Assembly: GCA_963705325.1 (NCBI GenBank) | Contig: OY970069.1 | Location: forward strand, 62,001-126,000 | Direction: 5' to 3' | From: DATARH01 sp963705325 | GTDB lineage: Bacteria > Pseudomonadota > Alphaproteobacteria > ATCC43930 > CGMCC-115725 | DNA length: 64,000 bases | Shown: piece by piece, positions 50,680-61,026 of the stretch | Layout of the letters: each line of letters opens with the position of its first letter | Numbering within the stretch: position 1 is the first letter of the stretch | Made by a program: the position numbers and the translations under genes | The notes under the pieces: model-generated | What the model was told of the DNA's origin: nothing | Seen by the model: only the letters and a program-made list of their open reading frames with translations | The model's database searches: none

Positions 50680-53600
50680 TTACACCGAAAAATACTTCGC
50701 CTGCGGGTGGTGGACGACGATGGCCGAGGTCGATTGCTCGGGGTCGAGCTGGTCCTCGTCGGTGAGGGCGATGCCGATTTCGCCGGCCTTCAGTAGTGTG
50801 AGGAGCTGGGCCTGGTCGGCGAGGTTGGGGCAGGCCGGGTAGCCGAACGAATAGCGGCTGCCGCGATAACCTTGCGCCAGCATCTCGTCGTGGTCGCGCG
50901 CCTCCTCGCTGGCGAAGCCCAGTTCGCCGCGGATGCGCTTGTGGACGTATTCCGCGAAGGCCTCGGCCATCTCGACCGAGAGACCGTGCAGATAGAGGTA
51001 ATCCTGGTAGCGGTCGGCGGCGAACCACTCGCGAGCCGCCTCCGACGCGCGGCGGCCCATGGTCACCACCTGCAAGCCGATCACGTCGCGCTCGGGATTG
51101 TCGATGTCGCGGAAGAAATCGGCGATGCAGAGGCCGTCGCGCTTGTTCTGGCGCGGGAAGTCAAAGCGCGCGACCTCGCGCCCACGATGCTCCGGATCGA
51201 ACAGCACGACCTCGTTGCCCTGCGCGGCGCACGGCCAATAGCCGTAGGAGGCTTGCGGCTGCAGGATGTTCTCGCGGATCGCGATGTCCATGATCCGCGA
51301 CAGCAGCGGGCGCAGCTCGGTGCGCGCCCATTTCTTGTACTCGGCGAGGCTGCGGCCCTCCTTCCGGAAGCCCCACTGGAATTGGTAGAGCATGCGCTCG
51401 TTGAGGTAGGACGCGACCGACTTGACCGGCACCCGCTCCAAGACCCGCGGACCCCAGAACGGCGGAGTCGGTACCGGCAAGCCCGCGGTCAGCTCGGCGC
51501 GGCGGATGCGGATTTCCTCCAGGTCGATCGGCCGCAGCACCCGCGCATCGGCAGCACGGCCGAGCTTGCGTGAATTGCTCGACGGCCGGGCGGCGTTCTT
51601 CTCCTGCACCTCGGCAAGGTAGCGGTCGAAATCATTGCCCTCATTGTCCCGGCTAACAATGCGGTCCATCAGCGCGAGGCCGTCGAACGCGTCGCGGGCA
51701 TAGGCGACGCGGCCGCAATCGTAAGATTTGACGCAATCCTCCTCGACATAGCGGCGGGTGAGCGCGGCGCCGCCGAGCATCACCGGCACGTCGAGCCCCA
51801 TGCGGCTCATCTCTTCCAAATTCTCGCGCATGACCACGGTCGACTTGACCAGGAGGCCCGACATGCCGATCGCGTGGGCGCGATGCTCCTTGGCCGCTTC
51901 GAGGATCGCGCCGATCGGTTGCTTGATGCCGAGATTGACCACCCGGTAGCCGTTATTGGTAAGGATGATGTCGACCAGATTCTTACCGATGTCGTGGACG
52001 TCGCCGCGCACCGTGGCGAGCACCACGGTGCCCTTCTCCTGGCCCTCAACGCGCTCCATGTGCGGCTCGAGGTATTTGACCGCGGTCTTCATGGTTTCGG
52101 CCGATTGCAGCACAAAGGGCAGCTGCATCTTGCCGGCGCCAAAGAGATCGCCGACCGTCTTCATTCCGCCGAGCAAATGCTCGTTGATGATGTCGAGCGG
52201 CGAGTGCGCCTGCATCGCCAGGTCGAGATCGGCCTCGAGGTCGAGCCGGTCGCCCTCGACGATCCGGTAGGCGAGCCGCTCCTCGAGGTTTTCCGGCCGG
52301 CCCTGCTTTTCCGCCTTCTCGACCGTACGGTCTTCGAAGAGGGCGATGAACGCCTGCAGTGGATCATAGCCCCCATCGGGTCCATTGGGCCGGCGGCGGT
52401 CGAAGATCAAGTCTTCGGCGATCCGCCACTCCGCTTCCGGGATGCGGTGCTGCGGCAGGATGCGCGAGAAATGAACGATCGCGCCGGTCATGCCGCGCTT
52501 CAGCGCATGGTCGAGGAACACCGAGTTCAGCACCTGCCGCGCCGGCGGGTTGAGGCCGAACGAGATGTTCGAGAGGCCGAGGATGATCTGGCACTCGGGC
52601 AACTCTTTGGCGATGCGTTCGATGGCGTCGAGGGTGTTGAGGCCGAGCTTTCGGTCGTACTCGTTGCCGGTACAGATCGTAAAGGTCAGCGGATCGAACA
52701 GCAGATCCGATGGCGGCAGACCGTGCTTGTTGACCGCGAAGTCATAAAGCCGTTTGGCGACCGCCAGTTTGTGATCGACCTCCTTGGCCATTCCGGTTTC
52801 GTCGATGGTCAGCGCGATCACCGCCGCGCCAAACCGGCGTGCCAGTTCCAGGCGCTTGTGGGCAGCCTCCTCGCCGTCCTCGAAATTGATCGAGTTGATG
52901 ATCGGCTTGCCGCCGTAGAGCTGCATCGCCGCTTCGAGCACCGGGTATTCGGTCGAGTCGACGACCAGCGGCGCGTTGACCGCCCCGCGCATGCGGGTGA
53001 CCATCTCGGTCATGTCGGCGACCTCGTCGCGCCCGACAAAAGCGGTGCAGAGGTCGAGCGTGTGCGAGCCTTCCTTAACCTGCTCGCGCCCCATCTCGAC
53101 ACAGCCGTCCCAGTCGTGCTGCTCCTGCAGCCGGCGGAAGGCGCGCGAGCCATTGGCGTTGCAGCGTTCGCCGATCGAGAGATAGGCGTTCTCCTGGCGC
53201 AGGCTCACCTGGCTGTAGAGCGAGGCGACCGAGGGCGTCCAGACGGGCTTTCTCGCCTTCGGCTTCGGCCGAGGCCGATCACGGCCGATGCGGCGCAGCA
53301 TCGCGTCGAGCGCAGCGATGTGGCGGGGCTCGGTGCCGCAGCAGCCGCCGATGATGTTGGCGCCGTCCTCGAGCACGAAGCGCTCGAGCCACTGACTCAA
53401 CTCCTCGGGCGAGAGCGGGTATTGGGTGCGGCCGCTGACCAGCTCGGGCAGTCCCGCGTTGGGCTGCACGGAGATGAGCCTCGGCCAATTCTCGCCGAGA
53501 AATTTGACGTGCTCGGCCATCTCGCGCGGCCCGGTGGCGCAGTTGAGCCCGAGCCCGTTTACGTCGAGCGCGTCGACGATCGTCGCCGCGGCGGCGATGT

Positions 53601-54207
53601 CGGCCCCGACCAGCAAGGTGCCGGTGGTCTCGACGGTGACCTGGACGAAGATCGGGATGTCCTTGCCCGCCGCCGCGCGCGCCCGCTTGGCGCCGTTGAC
53701 CGCGGCCTTGATCTGCAACGGGTCCTGGCAGGTCTCGATGAGGATCGCGTCGACCCCACCGGCAATGAGGCCGTCGCACTGGATTGTCAGCGCGTCTTCG
53801 AGCGGTTGGTAGGCGACATGGCCGAGGCTCGGCAGTCGCGTCCCCGGCCCGAGCGAGCCAAAGACGAAGCGGGTGCGCCCGTCGTGGGCGAACTCGGCGA
53901 TGGTTTCGCGCGCCAGCTCGGCCGAGAGCTCGTTGAGCGCGAACGCCTTATCTGCGATGCCGAACTCGTTGAGCGTGATCGGCGAGCCGCCAAAGCTGTT
54001 GGTCTGGATCGCGTCTGAGCCGGCGGCGAGATACTGGCGGTGGATTTCGCGCACCAAATCGGGCCGGCTCTCGGTCAGGATCTCGGTGCAGTTCTCGTGA
54101 TTGTGGAAATCACGGACGATGTCGAGATTGCGCGCCTGGGTCTCGGTGCCCATCGCGCCATCGCACAGCAGCACCCGGTCGGCGAGGTAGTCGAGGATGT
54201 GGGTCAT
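50680..54207 (-). CDS. metH: Cobalamin-dependent methionine synthase
   Basis: The 1175-residue four-module enzyme contains all domains in order. The homocysteine domain has GLNCATGPREM and IIGGCCGTEPRH for zinc. The pterin domain has SIGERCNANGSRAFRRL, NSINFEDGEEAAHKR and LLFDPLTFTICTG. The cobalamin module has VRGDVHDIGKNLVDIIL, with the lower-ligand His in DxHxxG, and GMSGLLVKSTVVM. The AdoMet reactivation domain is C-terminal (RYSFGYPACPNLADQ). It transfers the methyl of 5-methyl-THF to homocysteine through B12. Start ATG 54207 (MTHILDYLADRVLLCDGAMGT). It is the last gene of the sahR operon. Confidence 0.96.
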   Translation of the reverse strand: MTHILDYLADRVLLCDGAMGTETQARNLDIVRDFHNHENCTEILTESRPDLVREIHRQYLAAGSDAIQTNSFGGSPITLNEFGIADKAFALNELSAELARETIAEFAHDGRTRFVFGSLGPGTRLPSLGHVAYQPLEDALTIQCDGLIAGGVDAILIETCQDPLQIKAAVNGAKRARAAAGKDIPIFVQVTVETTGTLLVGADIAAAATIVDALDVNGLGLNCATGPREMAEHVKFLGENWPRLISVQPNAGLPELVSGRTQYPLSPEELSQWLERFVLEDGANIIGGCCGTEPRHIAALDAMLRRIGRDRPRPKPKARKPVWTPSVASLYSQVSLRQENAYLSIGERCNANGSRAFRRLQEQHDWDGCVEMGREQVKEGSHTLDLCTAFVGRDEVADMTEMVTRMRGAVNAPLVVDSTEYPVLEAAMQLYGGKPIINSINFEDGEEAAHKRLELARRFGAAVIALTIDETGMAKEVDHKLAVAKRLYDFAVNKHGLPPSDLLFDPLTFTICTGNEYDRKLGLNTLDAIERIAKELPECQIILGLSNISFGLNPPARQVLNSVFLDHALKRGMTGAIVHFSRILPQHRIPEAEWRIAEDLIFDRRRPNGPDGGYDPLQAFIALFEDRTVEKAEKQGRPENLEERLAYRIVEGDRLDLEADLDLAMQAHSPLDIINEHLLGGMKTVGDLFGAGKMQLPFVLQSAETMKTAVKYLEPHMERVEGQEKGTVVLATVRGDVHDIGKNLVDIILTNNGYRVVNLGIKQPIGAILEAAKEHRAHAIGMSGLLVKSTVVMRENLEEMSRMGLDVPVMLGGAALTRRYVEEDCVKSYDCGRVAYARDAFDGLALMDRIVSRDNEGNDFDRYLAEVQEKNAARPSSNSRKLGRAADARVLRPIDLEEIRIRRAELTAGLPVPTPPFWGPRVLERVPVKSVASYLNERMLYQFQWGFRKEGRSLAEYKKWARTELRPLLSRIMDIAIRENILQPQASYGYWPCAAQGNEVVLFDPEHRGREVARFDFPRQNKRDGLCIADFFRDIDNPERDVIGLQVVTMGRRASEAAREWFAADRYQDYLYLHGLSVEMAEAFAEYVHKRIRGELGFASEEARDHDEMLAQGYRGSRYSFGYPACPNLADQAQLLTLLKAGEIGIALTDEDQLDPEQSTSAIVVHHPQAKYFSV

Positions 54208-54211
54208 TGAA

Positions 54212-54685
54212 CTACACCTTAACCGTCCGCGCGGGATCGCGGATCGGGTACTCCTGAAGAACTTGGCCGCATCCGCGAAGCAGGCCTGGTAGGTGGCTCT
54301 GATCAATCGTGAATTCGAAGGAGTGCTGTTGGGCCATGAGATTAGGCGTGATGCGCACGATCATTGCGACGTGACCCAAGCTGGCCATCTTCAGCTCGAC
54401 GGCTAGCTCGGGTTCCATGCAGGAAAGTTCCGCCTTTCCGGAAAGCGTGCGGTGCATCTCAACAGCCTCATCGCGCCAGCGAAGCACCTCAGACAGATGG
54501 ACACGAGGCCCACTGATCCAGACGTCGGCTCCTTCGGCGCCGCAATGAGCGGTAACGTTCAGCCAATTGCCATCCCAATAATCCTGGGCGTTGGGAAACT
54601 GCCTGCCGTGCACCCAAATTTGCAGACCCGCCAGGCTGATATCCGGCGACCCTAATCGTTCGATCTGATCATTCTTTGGAAACAT
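54212..54685 (-). CDS. WapI-like immunity-family protein between metF and metH
   Basis: The 157-residue soluble protein has a segment, GRQFPNAQDYWDGNWLNVTAHC, followed by VHLSEVLRWRDEAVEMHRTLSGKAELSCMEPELAVELKM. This resembles the WapI/contact-inhibition immunity fold (FP...YWDGNWL; FIEPxL). It sits 4 bases after metF and 4 bases before metH, on the same strand, and is visibly richer in A+T than both. No toxin is nearby. Either it was captured into the operon or it has a different, methionine-linked role. Confidence 0.55.
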   Translation of the reverse strand: MFPKNDQIERLGSPDISLAGLQIWVHGRQFPNAQDYWDGNWLNVTAHCGAEGADVWISGPRVHLSEVLRWRDEAVEMHRTLSGKAELSCMEPELAVELKMASLGHVAMIVRITPNLMAQQHSFEFTIDQSHLPGLLRGCGQVLQEYPIRDPARTVKV

Positions 54686-54689
54686 CGTC

Positions 54690-55628
54690 TCACGCAGCGA
54701 CCGCTTTCGGGGCGCGGACGCCGAGCATGTGACAGATCGCGACGATCAGGTCGGCGCGGTTGAGCGTGTAGAAATGGAACTCGTTGACCCCGTTCGCCTG
54801 CAGGCGGCGGCACTGCTCGGCGGCGAGCGAGGTGGCGACGAGGCGGCAGGTGTCGGGGTCGTCGTCGAGCCCGTCGAAATGTCCGGCCATCCAGTCGGGG
54901 ATCGAGGCTCCGCAGGTCGCGCTCATGCGGCGAAGCTGCGCGAAATTGGTTACCGGCAGAATACCGGGAACGATCGGCACCGCGATCCCCGCCGCGGCGG
55001 CGCGGTCACGGAACCTCAGGAACAGATCGACATCGAAGAAGAACTGTGTGATCGCCCGGTTGGCGCCGGCGTCAAGCTTGCGCTTGAGATTGTCGAGATC
55101 GTGTCCGGCGCTGGCCGCCTCCGGGTGGGTCTCGGGATAGGCGGCGACGCTGATCTCGAAATCGGCGACGCGCTTCAGTCCGGCAACAAGGTCGGCGGCG
55201 AACGGGTAGCCACCGGGATGCGGCGCGTAGCGCTCGCCGCTTCCCATTCCGCCCGGCGGGTCACCGCGCAGCGCCACGATGTGGCGGATGCCGGCTTCCC
55301 AATAGGCGGCGGCGACCGCGTCGATTTCCCCGCGGGTCGCAGCGACGCAGGTCAGATGCGCCGCCGGCTCCAAGTTTGTCTGCTGGCGGATGCGGCGAAC
55401 CGTCGCGTGGGTGCGCTCGCGTGTCGAACCGCCGGCGCCATAAGTCACCGAGACAAAGCGCGGTTCCAGGGGTTCGACGCGTTTGACGACCTCCCACAGC
55501 CGCTCTTCCATCTCGGGCGTTTTCGGCGGGAAGAACTCGAACGAGATGCGCGGCGGCGCGGCGTCAAAATCGCGCACCGGATCGGCCGCAAGCAGACCCC
55601 GCGAGTGGGGATATTGACTGGCACTCAT
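54690..55628 (-). CDS. metF: 5,10-Methylenetetrahydrofolate reductase
   Basis: The 312-residue FAD enzyme supplies 5-methyl-THF to MetH. Family text: ISFEFFPPKTPEMEERLW, FVSVTYGAGGSTRERTH, HLTCVAATRGEID, RHIVALRGDPPGG, ITQFFFDVDLFLRFRDRA, VPGILPVTNFAQL and NEFHFYTLNRADL. Start ATG 55628 overlaps the stop of the upstream regulator gene, so the regulator, metF and metH are one operon. Confidence 0.95.
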   Translation of the reverse strand: MSASQYPHSRGLLAADPVRDFDAAPPRISFEFFPPKTPEMEERLWEVVKRVEPLEPRFVSVTYGAGGSTRERTHATVRRIRQQTNLEPAAHLTCVAATRGEIDAVAAAYWEAGIRHIVALRGDPPGGMGSGERYAPHPGGYPFAADLVAGLKRVADFEISVAAYPETHPEAASAGHDLDNLKRKLDAGANRAITQFFFDVDLFLRFRDRAAAAGIAVPIVPGILPVTNFAQLRRMSATCGASIPDWMAGHFDGLDDDPDTCRLVATSLAAEQCRRLQANGVNEFHFYTLNRADLIVAICHMLGVRAPKAVAA

Positions 55629-56653
55629 CGCTGCAACACCTGCTCGGCGGTGGCGACCGGCGTGGCCTGGTCTTCGCGCGGCGGCGCGCCGCGATAGCAG
55701 GCCCAGACCACCACCGTCAGCGGATCGCCCGCGAGATGTACCGGCGCGGCCGGGGTGAGGCCGGCTGCCCGGCACCATTCGGCGACCTCGGAATTGGCGA
55801 AACCGAGTCGGCGGTGAGCGTGCTCGGTGCGCAGGAATTCAAGAAGATGCGGCGCGAAATCGACCACCACCAGCACGCCGTTCGGACGTAGTACCCGCGC
55901 CGCCTCGGCAATTGCTGAGGCGGGTCTGTCGGCGTAATGCAGCACCTGGTGAATGACGACCGCATCGAACGACGCATCCGGCAGCGGCAGCTGGTACATG
56001 TCGCCGAGGCGCACCGTTCCGTTGGTCGAGCCCGCGCGTTCGAGATTGACCCGCGCCACCGCCAGCATCTCGCGCGACATGTCGATGCCGAGGGCTTGGC
56101 CAACCCGAGGCCCGAAGATTTCGAGGATTCGTCCGGTCCCGGTACCGATATCGAGCAGATCGCGCGGTTCCACGGCGCCGATGATCTCGATCAGCGCCGC
56201 CTCAACCTCGCGCTCGTCGATATAGAGCGAGCGGATGCTGTCCCAGCGCGGCGCGTTCTCGCTGAAATAGGCGGAAGCGCGTTCGGCCCGCTGGCGTTTG
56301 ATCGACGCGAGGCGCTTGAGGTCGAGCACAATGGTCGGGTCGCGCTCGCCGCAGGCAGCGACCAGATGCCGGGCGAGGCCGCTGGCACTGCCGTCGCCGG
56401 CAAGCCGATAGAACACCCAACTTCCCTCGCGGAAGCGGTCAAGCAGGCCTGCTTCGCACATCAACTTAAGGTGGCGCGAAACCCGCGGCTGGCTTTGGCC
56501 AAGGATTTGCGCCAGCTCGCTGACGGTCAGCTCGCCACGCGAGCACAAGACCAGGAGTCGCAGTCGAGTCGGCTCCGCGACGGCGCGCAACGCGCCTAGA
56601 AGCTCGTCGAGCGAGCCGTCGACCGCGGCGCCGTCTTCAAGGGTATCGGCCAT
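55625..56653 (-). CDS. sahR: ArsR-type regulator fused to SAM-methyltransferase domain (SahR-like)
   Basis: The 342-residue protein has an ArsR winged helix at residues about 15-100 (AVAEPTRLRLLVLCSRGELTVSELAQILGQSQPRVSRHLKLM). A class I methyltransferase domain follows from about 160 (RDLLDIGTGTGRILEIFGPRVGQALGIDMSREML, MYQLPLPDASFDAVVIHQVLHY). Proteins of this layout next to metF/metH are SahR-type regulators that sense S-adenosylhomocysteine or SAM and repress methyl-cycle genes. Its operon partners and the palindrome 10 bases upstream of its ATG support autoregulation and control of metF-metH. Whether the methyltransferase domain is catalytic is unknown. Confidence 0.88.
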   Translation of the reverse strand: MADTLEDGAAVDGSLDELLGALRAVAEPTRLRLLVLCSRGELTVSELAQILGQSQPRVSRHLKLMCEAGLLDRFREGSWVFYRLAGDGSASGLARHLVAACGERDPTIVLDLKRLASIKRQRAERASAYFSENAPRWDSIRSLYIDEREVEAALIEIIGAVEPRDLLDIGTGTGRILEIFGPRVGQALGIDMSREMLAVARVNLERAGSTNGTVRLGDMYQLPLPDASFDAVVIHQVLHYADRPASAIAEAARVLRPNGVLVVVDFAPHLLEFLRTEHAHRRLGFANSEVAEWCRAAGLTPAAPVHLAGDPLTVVVWACYRGAPPREDQATPVATAEQVLQR

Positions 56654-56662
56654 CGCTCAAAC

Positions 56663-56682
56663 ATATAAAGATATCTTTATAT
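56663..56682. promoter_or_regulatory. Perfect 20-bp palindrome, probable SahR operator
   Basis: ATATAAAGAT-ATCTTTATAT reads identically on both strands and lies 10-29 bases upstream of the sahR ATG, in an AT-rich island within GC-rich DNA. Its length and placement over the likely promoter fit an ArsR-family dimer site controlling the sahR-metF-orf-metH operon. Confidence 0.8.
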
Positions 56683-56889
56683 CGTCAAGAGCCTAGTCAA
56701 ATATGACGCGGAGCCGCCCCTGAGCGATGGGACCGGTTGGCGGCATCTATTAAATGTGGAAGGCGCTCCATATGGTTAACGATTTATGCGTAGAAATTGA
56801 ATATAGGCAGTTACGGATCGCTTGCGGCGGATGCTTGTTATTCGTCATTATCGCGGCGCGCCGCTAGCCATTGAACGCGAGGGCCATCG

Positions 56890-57816
56890 ATGTATCGTCG
56901 TCAGTTGAAGCTTGCTCTGCCCGGATTCGTGCTTGCCGCCAGCCTGGCCGTGACCGGGCTGATCGGCGCCCGCCCGGCCGCCGCGCAGCAGCCCCCCGCG
57001 CCAGTTCCGGCGGCGCAGGCACCGGACGAGGGTACCAACGACCCTTACGAGAACACCAACCGCGCGATCTTTGACTTCAACCAAGGGGTGGACCACGCCG
57101 TCCTGGTGCCGGTCGCCAATGCTTATCGCACCGTGCTCCCGCCGGTCGCGCGCAACATGATCCACGATTTCCTGCAGAACCTGAATTCGCCGATCATCTT
57201 TGCCAATGACGTGCTGCAGGCGCAGCCGAACCTGGCGGCGGAGACCTTCGGTCGTGCTTTGATCAACACCACGGTCGGGTTTGGCGGCCTATTCGACGCG
57301 GCCACCGCCTTCGGCATCCCCTATCACACCAATGATCTCGGCATCACGATGGCAACCTGGGGCATCGCGCCCGGGCCGTATCTGATGCTGCCGGTGCTTG
57401 GCCCGTCGAACCCGCGCGATCTGGCCGGCGATATCGGCGACAGCTTTGGCGACCCCAGTAACATCGTCGCCAGCAATCACCACCTGATTTGGGCAAGCTT
57501 TGCGCGTGGCCTTACCTCCGGCATCGACGAGCGTTCCCGCAATATCGAGAGCCTCAACGAAATCGAGCGCACCTCGCTGGATTTCTACGCGACGATCCGC
57601 TCACTGGCGCGTCAGCGCCGCGCCGCGCAGATCCGCCATCAGAAAGAAGACGTGCCGAACGCGGCGCCCTTCCAGGGCGCAAGCGCGCTGCCGGCTCCGG
57701 TACCGGCACCGCGCGTTGCGACTCTGCCCACGCCGCCGGCGCCGCCGATCACCTACAGCGTGGCGCCGCAGCCGAATTCGGTCGGCGATTTGCAGAAATC
57801 CTCGATGGGGCGTTAG
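56890..57816 (+). CDS. mlaA: MlaA-like outer-membrane phospholipid transport protein without lipobox
   Basis: The 308-residue protein has family text NDPYENTNRAIFDFNQGVDHAVLVPVANAYRTVLPPVARNMIHDFLQNLNSPIIFANDVLQ, RALINTTVGFGGLFDAATAFGIPYHTNDLG and GPYLMLPVLGPSNPRDL. MlaA removes misplaced phospholipids from the outer leaflet. The signal peptide (LVLAASLAVTGLIGARPAAAQ) has no cysteine for lipidation, unlike E. coli MlaA. A Pro-rich C-terminal tail (APFQGASALPAPVPAPR) is extra. It is 10 bases upstream of mlaC. Confidence 0.92.
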   Translation: MYRRQLKLALPGFVLAASLAVTGLIGARPAAAQQPPAPVPAAQAPDEGTNDPYENTNRAIFDFNQGVDHAVLVPVANAYRTVLPPVARNMIHDFLQNLNSPIIFANDVLQAQPNLAAETFGRALINTTVGFGGLFDAATAFGIPYHTNDLGITMATWGIAPGPYLMLPVLGPSNPRDLAGDIGDSFGDPSNIVASNHHLIWASFARGLTSGIDERSRNIESLNEIERTSLDFYATIRSLARQRRAAQIRHQKEDVPNAAPFQGASALPAPVPAPRVATLPTPPAPPITYSVAPQPNSVGDLQKSSMGR

Positions 57817-57825
57817 TCTACCGCA

Positions 57826-58419
57826 ATGACCCGTCGCCGATTTGTTTTCTGCTCGCTGTTCATTGCTGTCGGACTGACCACGGCCGCACCGCGCGGCATG
57901 GCGCAGTCCGATGCGGTGGCGTTCATCAACCAGCTTGGCGTCCAGGCGATCCAGGTGCTTGGGCCTAACGTGGCGATGCCGCAGCGCGTGCAGCGCTTCC
58001 ACCAGTTGTTCGGCTCCGATTTTGATCTGCCCGGTATCGCCCAGTTCACGCTGGGCCGCTATTGGCGGATCGCCACGCCCCAGCAACAGCAGGACTATCT
58101 TGGACTGCTGCAGGACTACCTGGCCCAGGCCTATGCCGGCCGGCTTGCACAGTATGCCGGCGAGAAATTCGCTGCCACGGGCGCGCAGCAGCAGGGTGAC
58201 ATAACGGTGGTATCGAGCGAGATCACCCGCAACGACGGCAGCAAAATCGGCGTCCAGTGGCACCTCATCAACAAAGGCGGGTGGAAGATTACCGATGCCT
58301 ACGTCGCGGGCGTCAGCATGGCGATCACCCAGCGCGACGAGTTCGCCTCGGTCATCCAGCAGGGCGGCGGCCAAGTTCAGTATTTGCTCGACCGCATCCG
58401 CCAGAAGGTTCGCAGCTAG
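57826..58419 (+). CDS. mlaC: MlaC-like periplasmic phospholipid shuttle
   Basis: The 197-residue protein has a signal peptide (MTRRRFVFCSLFIAVGLTTAAPRGMAQ) and the MlaC/Ttg2D pattern: RVQRFHQLFGSDFDLPGIAQFTLGRYWRIATPQQQQDYLGLLQDYLAQAYAGRL, then VVSSEITRNDGSKIGVQWHLINKGGWKITDAYVAGVSMAITQRDEFASVI. MlaC ferries lipids between MlaA and the inner-membrane MlaFEDB complex, whose genes are not in the window. Confidence 0.93.
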   Translation: MTRRRFVFCSLFIAVGLTTAAPRGMAQSDAVAFINQLGVQAIQVLGPNVAMPQRVQRFHQLFGSDFDLPGIAQFTLGRYWRIATPQQQQDYLGLLQDYLAQAYAGRLAQYAGEKFAATGAQQQGDITVVSSEITRNDGSKIGVQWHLINKGGWKITDAYVAGVSMAITQRDEFASVIQQGGGQVQYLLDRIRQKVRS

Positions 58420-58455
58420 CGGCCGTCGCAGGTCGGGCGACGCATTTCGCGCAGC

Positions 58456-60138
<1,683 letters not shown>

Positions 60139-60190
60139 CGCCCCGAGTTAGGGGCCGGCCCGCAGGCCGTCAAGCTCTTTCGAAGCTGAG

Positions 60191-60913
60191 CTAACGGCCG
60201 ATCACGGTGAACGGAAATTGGCCGACGACCGCATTGTTCGCCGTCAAGAAAATCGAATAGTTGCCCTTTCGCAAGCTCACGTTGAACTTGCACCAGGCGA
60301 TTCCGGGGGCGCTCCACTCCGCGCTGCAGGACGAAAGCACGGCCTTCCCCTGACGCACCTGGAAACGGGCTCCGCCGGGCTTGCCTCCGGGATAAGCCAC
60401 ACGGACCGCCACCAATTCCATCGGCAGCGTGAACACGGTCGCCGGAGAAATCGGATCGCCGTTGGGCGTCATGTCACGCGCGATGATCGGCTCGAGCCCA
60501 GTGCCGGCGCCATTGATTGCGGCGGATGTTTTCGGTCCCGGCAGCGGAGAGTATTGGTCCGCGACCGAGATCGCGACTGACGGATCAATCACGGTTCTCC
60601 AATACGCGACGGCGCAACCAACCGCCGTGGGAAACAGCGGATAGCGGTCTCTCACGAGGGCCGCTCCGCTCCACTGGCTCGCTGTAGAACCATAGAGCGG
60701 GCTAATCGTTAGCAGACCTGAGGCGTCGCGCGAGGCGAGGTCGGCAACCCGCATTTCCAGAGCGCTGCATTCGCCACCGGTATTTTCCAATAGCGGCGGG
60801 TAGGCAAAGAAGATCGCGCCGGCCGACACGAGGAAGACGACGAACAGAAAGCGGATCGCGGCCAATACACCCAATCCCGGGACGAACCTTGCGGCGAGTT
60901 TGCACGCGGGCAC
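60191..60913 (-). CDS. Membrane-anchored periplasmic hypothetical protein
   Basis: The 240-residue protein has one N-terminal helix (VLAAIRFLFVVFLVSAGAIFFAYP). An extracytoplasmic domain follows with four cysteines in two likely pairs (GGECSAL...GCAVAYW and SSCSAEW...WCKFNV). The C-terminal part (ARFQVRQGKAVLSSCSAEWSAPGIAWCKFNVSLRKGNYSIFLTANNAVVGQFPFTV) looks like a beta-sandwich. No family is recognised. It sits alone between ettA and the efflux operon. Confidence 0.7.
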   Translation of the reverse strand: MPACKLAARFVPGLGVLAAIRFLFVVFLVSAGAIFFAYPPLLENTGGECSALEMRVADLASRDASGLLTISPLYGSTASQWSGAALVRDRYPLFPTAVGCAVAYWRTVIDPSVAISVADQYSPLPGPKTSAAINGAGTGLEPIIARDMTPNGDPISPATVFTLPMELVAVRVAYPGGKPGGARFQVRQGKAVLSSCSAEWSAPGIAWCKFNVSLRKGNYSIFLTANNAVVGQFPFTVIGR

Positions 60914-61002
60914 GAAACCTAACGTAATACCGGTAACGCTCAGTTAATCATATGCCTCAATCACTTATGTTGCACCGCAACATCGGCCCTTGACGCCGTG
61001 TT

Positions 61003-61016
61003 AGTAAGCGCTTACT
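61003..61016. promoter_or_regulatory. Palindromic TetR-type operator over the efflux promoter
   Basis: AGTAAGC-GCTTACT is a perfect 14-bp palindrome 10 bases before the tetR ATG. A TTGACG at 60990-60995 gives a good -35 box, and a -10 hexamer at usual spacing would overlap the palindrome. Binding of the regulator would therefore block the promoter of the tetR-efflux operon. Confidence 0.75.
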
Positions 61017-61026
61017 TAGCCCAGCC

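Noticed and set aside
51874..54018. 714-residue open frame antisense to metH on the plus strand
   Set aside because: It lies wholly opposite metH, has the Arg/Asp/Val-rich composition of a GC-rich shadow frame and no recognisable motif.
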